Source of the DNA: Rhodamnia argentea
Taxonomy: Eukaryota; Streptophyta; Magnoliopsida; Myrtales; Myrtaceae
Direction: 5' to 3'
DNA length: 64,000 nt
NCBI RefSeq assembly: GCF_020921035.1
Contig: NC_063152.1
Location: forward strand, 6,772,001 to 6,836,000
How positions within the stretch are numbered: the stretch's first letter is position 1; every line of letters starts with the position of its first letter. A program made the translations under genes and the position numbers. The notes under the pieces were generated by a model that was not told the DNA's origin, ran no database searches, and saw nothing but the letters and a program-made list of their open reading frames with translations. Below, piece by piece: positions 31,206 to 42,186 of this stretch.

Positions 31206-34200
31206 TCAGTAATGCCTCTGGAAGGGTGAGGCATGCCCTGTCGGAGGCGGCATGTCAGCAGACGAATTCCTGTACACAGTTCCTGGATTTGGAACAGCAT
31301 AGTGTGTACCTGAGGTGTCATGCACAAAACTGTTAGGTACAACTGTATGAGGCATCAATCTTAGATTAAGAAAGCCCTGCAAATAATTTCATGAAATGTG
31401 CACGATCGGGGTGTGACATCTCACATTCACAAACGTGGGATAAAATGCAACAAAGGAAACTATGCTTCCAACTGCACGAATTGATGATGAGTCGAGTTGA
31501 TCGGTTCTAATTACCATGTGGCCATGGCGAATCCTCCATCAATGCGGATCCTATTAGAGAGTCTGTTAAAACTCTGGGATTCCCACTGACGTTGAAAGGA
31601 GCACGAGAAGTAAAACATGGTCCTGAAGAGACCCTTTCACCACCATGTAAGAAAGGCTCGACCCCATTGCCCTGATTCGATGCATCAGTGGAAACACCTT
31701 GCATGCTGTTGTACGTCATGTCTGATCTGCTGTAGGACTTATCCATTCCACGGATCGGGTAACAATCAGAACCAACATTGGTAATGGCACTTAACATACT
31801 AGGATAACCAGAATCACTGGCAGGGTAGAAACTTCTTTGAAAACTTCCAGGAGCGGCAGCTGCTCCAGGCACATTAGAAGGAGCACCAGAAGTAAAATAT
31901 GGTCCTGAAGAGGCCCTTTCACTTCCATGTAAGAAAGGGTTGACCCCATTTCCCTGATACGATCCATCAGTGGAAACACCGCGCACGCTGTTGGACACCA
32001 TGTCTGATCTGTTGTAGGAGTTATCCATTCCACAGATAGGGTAACAGTCTGAACCAACATTGGCAATGGCACTTGACATACTAGGATAACCATAATCACT
32101 GGCAAGGTAGAAACTTCTTTGAAAACTTCCAGGAGCGGCAGCTGCTCCAGCCACATTATCCTCCTGATGGTCTTGATACGAATCAAACTGAGGCCACAGC
32201 TTCCACATTATCAAGTGTCCAATTATTACAATTAAGATAACAATTTCAATATGAGATTCATCAAATAGTTTGCATAACACGAGCAACGAACAACAAAGAG
32301 GGAGCATTTCTGAGCAAATACATATGAACTTATTTGACCAGAGCGAGATACCAAAAAATTTCCCCCCATTTTGAACAGTGCTTAGCTTAGGTCGACTAAC
32401 CGGATTCAAAGCATGGTTTTGACGTCTCAACTTTTAATGCCAGTACACTACCATCAAAGAAAGGCCAAAAAGATACGAAACTTATACTTACTCGATTGAG
32501 GACTTGGTAGCTGGGATGAGGGGTAGCTACATGAGAGTCCATCAAGTGTCCTCCGGTCACTGAAAAACCAATAAGATATTATATCATCAAAGAAAGGTTC
32601 ACTATGTCAAAGTACTCCATATGAACCAATATATTCTTAATTAAAGGAAAAGAGAAGCGTAAACCTGATGAGACGTGCTCCTTTCGTGGCAAAGGATATG
32701 ATCCCACAGCAGTTCCAAGAGAATAAGGTGAAAAATTACTCTTCACATTCAAATTGGAATGAGAGGCAAGAGATTGCTTCATCTCATCCAAATGCCTTTG
32801 TGACTCCAATCGGTCCAGTTCTGCAAACATGACCTAGCAAAAAGACCAAAAATTAGTTGCTCAACAATTAACAGAGTTAAAGATAACTAATCAACACCAG
32901 GAGAATCACCTGATCAAAGTACTCATCTGATCCACGCATATTGACACTGGTGGGCAAAGCATAATTGGCTGCCACAAGTAATCAAATTTAAATACCAGGA
33001 GACCTTGGGAAGATACATTGAAAAGGAAATGAAAACGATCAAGGGATGAAATAAAACAAGCTAGTATAATACCCAACATTTGATTCACTGCATCAGCAGG
33101 TACCTCCTTTCCCATTTCTCTGAATCTCTTTTGAGAGCTTGACTTCAGCTCTTCTGGTTTTGGAAATACCACTACAGCAATCTGAGGGGGAAAAACACAT
33201 CACATGGATACACATTCAGTAACTTAGACAGCATAATCTTACATAAAAATTAAAGCAGCGAGGTACGCACCTTTCGAAAAGATGCAAAGGGCTTCAGTTT
33301 GCGTTTACGTGCACTTTTGTAGACATTTGTCTGATCAAGTATGTAATTCCTAGCTGTCCTTGCAGCCCTTGTCAATAGGATATTAAATACGTCGGTTGCT
33401 CGGTCCATCAGACGATCGAACCTTTCACCGTAGTTTTCCTTACGCCTGAGCCCAGGAACCTGTGTCAAGATTCAACAGAGAGGCGATAGAAATGAGCATA
33501 AATGCAACACGAAGAGGCTAGAAATGCAAGAGAACAAAATCAAACCTTCATTTGATCCAAAACAAGGTTGGTTCCAAGCAACACATATCGCTTCTCAGGG
33601 TGTTCTTTGATCCATTTCTCAGCCCAAGTCGTTTTTCCAGAAGCTGGCAATCCCACCATCATCATTATTTCACAGCAGCTAATATCAGAGAAAGCAGGAC
33701 CTAGAATGGCCTTCTGATCCTCAAATGCACAAGCCCAAGGCTTAAAACCATCTTCGGGAACCAATCCATCTTCAAGACTAAAGTGCATCTCTACTTCAAC
33801 ATTCTTCAATAGTATGTGCGGAAAGAGCGCTGATTTCCACGGTACATTACTTACTGCAGTATCCACTCCAAGACCCATCCCACTGGCATCAAACTGCTTT
33901 GCAACTCCCAGCCACTTACCATTCTTTGAGAAACCTATGGACGCCAGGGGCTTACTCTCAAGATCAACAGCACAGATAATCGTGTCACCAACTCCAAACT
34001 TTTCACCATAATCCAAAAAGTCGTTTTCAGTTGAAAACTTTCCAGTCCCTCCATATCCAAAGCTGCAGGAGCTTTCTCCAAGGCTTCCCACTGGTTTGTC
34101 CCCAGTCGAGACACCAACACGACAAAGATGCTGCTTGTCATGGGGAGTGTCATCCATTTCAACTGGCTGAGTTGAGACAACGTTGCAGCCAAAACAGTAT

Positions 34201-35206
34201 TTCCCCCCAATTATTCCAGCATTAGCACGCGCACCAGACCAGCAATAAGCAAACCCTTTCTCATGAAGTGCGGATCCTCGAAGCCCATTGCCTTCCACAT
34301 TAAAATCTGCACGAGGGAATACATGTTTGCACCATCAGTTCAGTGAGCAAAACAAGAAAGAGTTTAGACCTTTTGACATATGCAAATGACAATACAGTTG
34401 ATACTTTGGTAAAGACATACGTGAAGTAAGAGCACAAAGTACCACCATGCATAGGCTCATATATTTCCATTGTATGCTTTTCTACAACCGTGCCAAACAC
34501 CATCCTCGACTGAGAAAAATACTAGAGGAGAACATTCAGAACGTATGCCACAAAATGAGGCAATTGACGTATATTTCCCACATTGACCATCCATCTTTTC
34601 TCTCAAAAAAAATTACACCAGTGACTCACATAACTATGGATGCCATAAGACACTTGACTAGTCTTAACAAGAATGGACATTTCTTCGGATTTAATCTCTC
34701 TGTTACACGAAATTAAAAACCAAACTGTCACTAGACAGTACTGTTCCATTGAACTTCGCGCAGCCGACCCAAACACACGCACTTTGCTTCCTGACCACGC
34801 ACAACATAAGCAATCACGGTCATGACCGACAGAATCGACGACACCAAGCCAACACACGATCGATCGAGAACTCCATCTGACCCCTCGCACGCACAATTCT
34901 CGGACCAAACGAAAGAAACGTGTCACGATCATTCCTCCGTATATCACCAAAACAGTCAGAGAACGAACGATCAAAGAGAGAAACACTTACGAAGCAGGCA
35001 CGATCAACGAAAAGTACGAAGAGACAGAAAAGGAAAAAAAAAGGAGGGGAAAACGAAGGGGAAAAGGCGGTACCTAAGTTGCAATCGGCGGGGTTGAGAG
35101 CCACACGGTGGTCGGGCTTCGACTCCGAGGCGTCGCCGCGTCTCGTCCTCTTGAGGTTCTGCTCGAATTCGTCTTCTCCGGAAGGTTCGCCTTTCAGAGA
35201 AGCCAT
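31206..35206 (-). CDS. hnRNP U-like protein (SPRY domain plus P-loop nucleotide kinase-like domain)
   Basis: Nine-exon minus-strand model; all phases close (765 residues). Exons: 35206-35074, 34306-33546, 33459-33271, 33181-33073, 32968-32910, 32833-32665, 32559-32492, 32187-31515, 31342-31206. In this family the SPRY domain mediates protein contacts and the AAA_33-type P-loop domain is the hallmark of nuclear RNA-binding hnRNP U/UL proteins. SPRY spans about residues 60-220 (GFAYCWSGARA ... GYGGTGKFST ... GFSKNGKWLGVAKQFD). The P-loop GLPASGKTTW is at 263-272, followed by a basic KSARKRKLKPFASFRK segment. The C-terminus is Gly/Ser/Tyr-rich and contains a 94-residue tandem repeat. If the last intron is retained, the frame stops at 31507 (722 residues). 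The splice into the last exon is the least certain point. Confidence 0.88.
31587..32150 (-). repeat. 282-bp in-frame tandem duplication inside hnRNP U-like exon 8
   Basis: Two head-to-tail copies of 282 bp (94 codons), offset exactly 282 between the GCTGCTCCAG words at 32141 and 31859. Each begins AAAAPGSFQRSFY and ends near FTSGAP/FTSRAP. The copies differ at a modest number of residues, so the duplication is not brand-new but remains in frame. Confidence 0.9.
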
Positions 35207-35237
35207 TGCCACCGGGCTCTGAAGCTGAACCAGCACC

Positions 35238-35238
<1 letters not shown>

Positions 35239-35273
<35 letters not shown>
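35239..35273. repeat. (GA)n microsatellite in the hnRNP U-like 5' leader
   Basis: About 17 AG/GA dinucleotides, 33 bp upstream of the ATG. GA/CT tracts are common in plant core promoters and 5' UTRs. Confidence 0.85.
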
Positions 35274-35280
<7 letters not shown>

Positions 35281-36294
35281 CGTAAACGAAACGTGTCGTC
35301 GTGTATATAAAGGGATCGGAAACGGAGTGGGACCCACAAGCCAATAAAATATTGCTTTTTTTAATTTTTTTTTACTTTTTTGCCCAAAAAAGTTTACAAG
35401 ATAGTTGATTAATTAATTAATTAATTAAGGGGAAAAGGTAAATGGAAGAACTAATTGGGCTTTGGCAGGGTCTATAGTTTCCACGATCCGCGTTTCGGGT
35501 AAATGGGCTCTTTTTTTTTGTTTTTTTGGGGTCGAACAGGTAAATGGGCTTCGAGGGCACTTTAGTTCACCTTGACATTTGAAGTTAGATTTTTGTTCCG
35601 AACGAGTCGATTTTGGTTAGGTCCAAAACGAGTCGATGATGGTTCGAGAGAATAATTTTGCATGAAAAAAACGGGTCGATTTAGATCGGATACATTTTCG
35701 ACCTATCTAAACCCAACCCAACCCGACTCGCTAAAGGCATCAAAACCCACCAATGAGCTCCTTGAAGATACTATTGTACATTTTGACTCATCACATGATA
35801 AGACATGATGCTGACGATTGTAGTCATGTGACGCATTAGAGAATAATAATCATCAATATGCATATCTACGAAAATTAGTCGGATAAACCACGTTAATCAA
35901 ACGACCAAACACATGTACATTGCCCTAATGAAGAGAGAATCGGTATGCCCACAACATTTTCCCGTGGACCGGTCCCTGCTTTTCGACAAGTTTAACAATA
36001 CTTCGCCTAAATCCTATCAAAGTACCCTTTGCATGAAAAGATTATCATTTGGACATCATCATTCATCATACATTAGTTACATCTTAAACAAACCCCAGCC
36101 GAGACAAACTCAAAACTCCACTTTGAGCGACTGCCCAAACCTACGCGCAAATCTCCATAAATTGTTACAAAAACGCACAAGCTCGACATTGCCGGATCGC
36201 TGCAGATCATGGATTTGCCCCTGGCATCAATCATTCAATATCTCCAATCCGTGAAAGACATGATATAGATTGATACAAAGTTTTTTAAGAATTC
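35274..36294. other. Promoter of the hnRNP U-like gene and intergenic spacer; no gene
   Basis: 'gtatataaag' at 35301-35310 may be read as a TATA-like word on the minus strand (ctttatatac), about 95 bp upstream of the ATG. The rest, up to the WD40 gene stop, holds no supported gene. A 113-codon frame at 35913-36254 lacks any motif. Confidence 0.35.
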
Positions 36295-39200
36295 TCAAGA
36301 ATCCGGTTGCCCCTTTTCATGGGACGCGGCCTCAAGATCAGCACCTCCATCTCCATCATCCACACTGTTACGTGCGGAATCGAAAGCAAAGCTCCAGATT
36401 GAGAGACAGTTCTCATCACCTGCAAAAGACAAGACAATACAATGTAAACCAAGGGCAACAGTAAATTGTTGAGCTGATCAAAGGAGAGTGCACGCATGCA
36501 CAGCTGGCAAGAGATATCGACTCTAATCTGTGTAATTAAACATGCAACAAATTTTATCCAAGTACATCATCGAAGAAAAGCAGAACAGTCTGGCTGTTGA
36601 AGCTAGCAAAAAAAAAACTTCAAGATGGCATAATCTTAGCTGGCCGAAGAACTTGAAAAACAAAAGGATATCTTTTCCCCAGGAAAATTCCAAAGATTGG
36701 GCCTTTGAAGACCCTCAAGTGGGACTTTGGGGAAAAAAGGGAAGAACAAGAAGAAGAAAAAACCCAATGGAGGATGATCTTCCAGGGGACTTTGGGGAAA
36801 AATGGGAAGAACAAGATCAAGAAAAAACCAAATGGAGGATGACCTTCTAGGGCCCAATATTTTGATTGAATTAGCACAATCACCAAGGCAATCAATCAAT
36901 AAGCCAAAGTGAAAAGCTTTAACAGGAAAGGTGGACATCTATGATACCCCTCAAATGAAATACTGCATCATCCTCCTCAGGAACCTCAAATCTTCGGTGC
37001 CCGGAAGAAGAAGCAGCCATTGGCAGAAACGGATGAAAAGAGAAGCCATTTACTGTATCTGGATTATCACGGAAGACAAGGAAATGTTCATCATCAGGCA
37101 AATCAAGTACAACTAAACACAATATGCATAAATGGACAAGAAACCCTTCAATTACAAAGTATCAGACCTGATGCAGCCTGAAAGCCTGAAATCCACTGGC
37201 CAGTTTGAAGATCATATATATGAACTAGACCATCCTGATGGCAAAGAGTCAGAAAGAGTAGACTATTGACGATATAGTTCGCTACAAATGCAAAAGCAGC
37301 ATGGTACCTGACCGCCTGTACCAAGATATCGACCTAGAGGTTCAACATCAAAGTATATGCGCTGGTTGGTATCTTCAGATGACCGGTACAACCTATACAA
37401 ACAATTGAGGGACAAAAAAAGTCACTTCAATGATACGGAAAAACAATAATGACAGCAAAAGTGATTACTTGAGGGAAAAAAAAAAAATCTGCCTTGGGAG
37501 AGGCATATTAGCAGGAAATATTCTACTTTCTTATCTAAGACCCAACATTTCATTAAAAATATGTTATTCAGTTGCATGGAAAGAGGAGCTTTGCTATCAT
37601 TAGAAAACAATACTCACTTGTAGACGACATCAACAGCCTTGCGAACATCCCAGCACATAATGAAAGGGTCCTACAAGAAATTTAAGAAGAGACATTGTCA
37701 AAGATAGACATGCCTAAAGTAAACAACGCATAAAGAATGTTTACCATGATTCCTGAAGGTTAAGTCCATCCCAAAACACTACAGTGGTTCTCGCACAAAT
37801 TCAGAATTTAGACTCTGTTTGATCACAGGAAAAAGACAGAATTGAGATAAAATGTTTGTGCATTCATTTGGAGAGTGACTAGAACTAGATATGTTCTATC
37901 TTATCCGGCTTCACCAATTAACACACATCCCAAATCAGCGAGTGCCTGGTTACTTGGTAGGTCACTGTGTCTGGAAAGAACAGGGCAGGATCATGCACAC
38001 ACACACAAACACTCTCTCTCTCTAGCAACCGAAACAACCCCCGCCCCCCAACAAAAAAAAAAAAAAAAAAAGCCGCTCATCTTTTCCTCTTCCGCCACAA
38101 TCGCCACCCCCAATTCAAACCAAAGCCATTCCCTGCCACCTAAGAGGAAAGCTTTCCACATTTAGCTTGTCATTCAAGCAAGTCCAAGACATGAAAAAAG
38201 GATATGTTTCCATGATTATCACCATTAGTAGCAGATTAAACAAATTTGCATATCTTAGAGGCAACAACGAATTCAATCACTCATCATCACGAAGTAATTG
38301 TTCCAACTTTTATCTAATTAATCGATAAAAAAAACTCTGGAAATGTCCAAATAAAATGCTTCCATCACATGCCATTGCATGAGAGAGAGAGAGAAAGAGA
38401 GGGAGAATGGTAGAGAGTCATTCTATATATTTTCAAGAAAAGGAAAAGAAAAGGTTTAGAGTATTCTACCTTTCGTCCTCCAGTATACAAGTAGTTTCCA
38501 TCTTTCGAAAATAACACCTGGAATTGCAAGCTTATCACCTATAATTTCTTGAGAAATAACCATCACATAAGGGAAATCCAACCATCTGGCACTTACATGG
38601 GTAACCCCGCCTTGTTGACCATGTAGGATGTACAAGAGTTCCATGTTATCTTCTCTGTAGATTGCAGTAGTCTGGCTGTAGGAACCAGTTGCCAGCATTC
38701 CAGTATGAGCTGGAGAGAAAGCAATGGCAGATATAATACCTGCACAAAAGCAATAGCCAGTAAGGTGCTAAATTCTTCCCTTTTATCTTGCGATCCCAAT
38801 ATTATCTTGAATCATTATATAATTAACTTGGAAATCCAGGGCATTCACGAGATCTGCTATTTCCCTTTACATGCATCGTATATCAGCCCCATGGCAAAAT
38901 AAACAGAAAAAGTCAGCCTTACAATCCAAAGTACTCCATTGAAGTTGAAATACTCAATTCTTCTCGACTGGAATTTTTGAATTCCTCTTTTATTTAACTT
39001 GTCAGACAAATATAAAGAAACAGCTAAACCAGGACAGGCACAACAATGCACCTGTTTGACCTTCTTTGTTTCCTTGAAGTGTTGAGTGCTTCTCAAAATC
39101 TCTACCAGGGCGATGTACGTCAAACACTCTTATGGATTTGTTATATCCAGCAAAGATCCTTCACATGAACAAAGGATGTAGGTTGAAACTTTAATAGAAT

Positions 39201-40761
39201 TAAAATGCTGTAAACCCTGCATATAGAGAACAGCTCCAACAAACTAAATCATTCTTGATAACCGCAAAAACCGCTAAGTAACCAAACACCGACATTTGGA
39301 AATTCGAATAGAAGAGCATAACCTACATCACCAAATGCTGATTTCTTTCAACAATAGAAGGTAAAGTAATGTACGATTTCAAGGGGAATTAGAGTGAACC
39401 GTTGACATGTGGGAATTTAAGAGTCTTCAAAATGTTAACCTTACTTGTTCCCCGCAGGATTAAATGCAATTGAAAATGCAGCTGTAATTTCATCCACAGC
39501 ATCATAAGCCCTGTATGTGCAACGTAGCTGCAATGCCAATTGTACGAGTCAATAAAATTTTCTCTTTTTTGTTGAGACAATTGAAACAGAAGTTGTACAA
39601 AGAAGATTGTAAAGGAGAACATGAGGGGTATGTAGACAACAGAGTTGCTACAAAGCATGTCTAAGATGTGTTGTAAGCTCAGGGTCCACAACTTCAGTGT
39701 ACCCCTAAATAACTATATGGCTTCCATAAAGTCTCCCTAGAGTTCTTGAAACCTCTAAATTAAGCTTAACAATTCTGACCTGTCCAGTAGTAGCATCCCA
39801 GACATGAATTGGAAGATCACGAGAAGTTGACGCGAATACACAGCTAACTGGGTCTGAAATATGAAAAACTTCCATACTCAATTCTAGCTGTAGCTAATTA
39901 CCAGAAGAAAATTAACTATAGCTGAAAATATAACCATGTTACGTAAAAGAAGAGTAAAATTTAAAGAGACAACCTGTAGCGGACATGTATGGGTACCAAC
40001 AGAAATCATAAACCGATTCGCCTTCCGTCACAACATGATTTGCTGTAAAGGAATCTGCAACCAAAAAGAACTACATGAGACATAGACCACCCAATGTCTG
40101 GATTTGCTAATATTTGGTTGTAGATATTACTAGCAAAATAGTCTCAGCAGTCCTAAAGCTAACATCTTTTCCAGCTACGTAAATACACAGAAACAACACA
40201 CATGCTAAATGACCCCAAACTCCTTGCGAACGTGTACCTTGATCAACATCAGACGAACTTGCCTTTGCGCTGTCGTCAACCCCATAGTCTGGTCTGATCA
40301 TGAAACACAGCAATTAAAGTACGACCAACATCGCCACTTCTCGTGAACGAATAAACATAAACAGGAACAGAAAAATCAGCAAGAACCACCATTGCCCCAA
40401 AACAAACTTACAAGGTGAACACACGAAGTGTATTGTCCTCTGAACTACTGAGAAAGCAAGTACCATCAGGTGACCTAACGAAAGCCCAAAAAAGAAGAGG
40501 CAATCATCGCTCCAAAAGCCACACCACTACTCAGAATGCGGACAACCAAACATCCATCAAGGGAAAACGAAAAATTACGCACCATTTGACGCCTTTAAGA
40601 AAGTTGTTCGGCTTCTGGTCAGTTCTGAACTGGTTGTGGAAATGATAGGCTCTTTGAGGAGGGACATCGAACCGAATCGCGGGCCATGAGTAGTCTTGGT
40701 GGGCGGCCACTGTGGGTTCGTCGAGCGGGCTCAGTTGACGCTGCTCTTCTTCTTCAACCAT
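36295..40761 (-). CDS. WD40 protein, probable telomerase Cajal body protein 1 (TCAB1/WRAP53) homologue
   Basis: Fourteen-exon minus-strand model; all phases close (442 residues). Exons: 40761-40583, 40474-40412, 40293-40238, 40054-39974, 39853-39780, 39527-39445, 39158-39052, 38739-38597, 38517-38470, 37670-37618, 37392-37308, 37234-37168, 37112-36948, 36419-36295. Repeated WD-type blades are visible: WSPDGTCFLSSSEDNTLRVF, ESVYDFCWYPYMSATDPVSC, FASTSRDLPIHVWDATTG, FAGYNKSIRVFDVHRPGRDF, FSKDGNYLYTGGRKDP, GRYLGTGGQDGLVHIYD. VYDFCWYPYM, the YRAYDAVDEITAAFSIAFNP segment and RVFDVHRPGRDFE are what I recognise from TCAB1/WRAP53. In animals that protein binds the CAB box of small Cajal-body RNAs and telomerase RNA. 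A plant role in scaRNP localisation is inference. The tail (SVDDGDGGADLEAASHEKGQ) is acidic. Confidence 0.9.
36722..36851. repeat. 65-bp tandem duplication in the second-last region (intron 13) of the WD40 gene
   Basis: Two copies of about 65 bp (36722-36786 and 36787-36851), each starting GGACTTTGGGGAAAAA and ending near ATGGAGGATGA...CTTC. It lies wholly within the intron between 36420 and 36947, so the protein is unaffected. Confidence 0.85.
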
Positions 40762-40964
40762 CCTCGTGAGAGAGAAAAGAGTGCGTGCTGGAGAGCTTCG
40801 AGCACGAGCAGCGAGAAATTTCTTGAGGGGTCGCCGGCGAGTTGAAATCTGATTTTTCCATCAAGTGTATAGGCCGCCAATGGGCCAAAAGAAAGGGCAA
40901 CTGGGCAAGTAATAAGGCAGCTTTTATGTGGCCAGTTTTCTCTAAAGTTAATGAGAGAGAAAGC

Positions 40965-41345
40965 CATCAAAAATCCTAAACCATGTCCATTGTAATATAT
41001 TTGTCCCAAACTTTTCTTTATGACACAAAAAAAACCCTAAACTTGTATTCATATGACATATTTACCCCAAATTTTTACCCATGCGACACATTTATCTCAA
41101 ACTTTTTGTTATGACACCAAAAATTCTAAACTTGTAGGCATATAACACATTTATCTCAAATTTTGAGGTAAATGAGTCATACGGATATAAATTTAGGATT
41201 ATTGATGTCATAAAAAAATAATTTAGTGTAAATATGTCACATTGGTATAAATTTAGGGTTTGCGATGTCGTAAGGAAAAATTTGGGATAAATGTGTCACA
41301 TGAGTAAAAGTTTGAAATTTTTTATGTCACAAAAAAAATTAAGGT
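40965..41345. repeat. Palindromic repeat of 'cctaaacttgt..tgacacatttaccccaaa' units
   Basis: The left half contains about three direct ~60-bp units (taaacttgt, catatgacacatttat, ctcaaa). The right half contains the same words in reverse complement (tttgaggtaaatgagtcatacggataca-like, 'taaatttagg'). The whole can fold into an imperfect hairpin of about 170-bp arms. It lies just upstream of the WD40 gene start. Noncoding. Confidence 0.6.
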
Positions 41346-42186
41346 AAATGTGTTATAGTTGGCATAGTTTAGGTAAAAGTATATGCAAGTAAAGTAGGGT
41401 CTAAAATAAATAAAAAAATAGGGTGTAAAATTTCGACCAAACGAAAAAATAGGGTCTGAAATTTCGAATGAAACCGTAGTTGGAATTAAGGTATTTTCTT
41501 TGGAACCTAAAATGGTAATGTTAAAAGTCACGTCTTACTTCTTTTGGGTAGCAAAGGAGCACTTCAAGTTTTGCCATTTGAAATCAAACGCAATCGAAGG
41601 AGCTACTTGCTTGCTTATTCATAAATTTGCGAGCACCGCAAGGAGTTGTTGCTTCACTTGAAAACAAGGAGTTGTGTTGAAACTAAAATCAAATTGTAAT
41701 GATATCTATATAGTTAAGCACAAATGTGTGAAACAAAATGCATATTATGATACTCGGGATTTCACCCCGACCTTCCGACAATGCACATAAATAAGGAAAA
41801 ATTCCAATTAGGAGCCTACAGTGCCCTTATTTCTTAAATAATGGGTTGAAATGAATTTTGCTTTAAATAAGAGCCTGAATCGGCTATTATCTCAAATAAA
41901 AGCCTAAAGTGCCCATATTAGTCTCAAAGAAGAGCTTGACTTGGCTGGCCAAAGGGCAATTTCGTCTTTTTAATTCTTTTTTTTTTTCTACTTTTCTACT
42001 TTTCGTTTTCTTTTTCCTCCTCCAGCCCACTGTCAGGCCGGTGGAAGTTGCCGGACTCAGGTGAGGGCTACCCTCGCCCGGGCGAGCGAGGGTGAACCAC
42101 GACAAATCCAGCGAGGAGCATACTCGGAGTTTTCGGCAACCGGCTCATCGCCGATGGATCCTGTCCCTTCTTAGGAAAGGCATGCT
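41346..42186. other. No gene; repeat-derived spacer
   Basis: About 41800-42130 has alternating 'gcctacagtgccc/gcctaaagtgccc' and 'aaataagagcctg' phrases plus a GC-rich CGCCCGGGCGAGCGAGGG motif, typical of dispersed repeat debris. No coding region supported. Confidence 0.45.

Noticed and set aside
34820..35344. 174-codon minus-strand frame over exon 1 of the hnRNP U-like gene
   Set aside because: Only residues up to the GT at 35073 are exon; the rest reads through intron 1.
38340..38402. GA-rich tract as regulatory element
   Set aside because: Simple microsatellite inside an intron of the WD40 gene, also in the pseudocopy; no evidence of function.
31206..40761. hnRNP U-like and WD40 (TCAB1-like) genes as a functional cluster
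   Set aside because: They are adjacent and co-oriented and both probably act on RNPs, but each has its own spacer and promoter. Adjacency alone in a plant genome is weak evidence.
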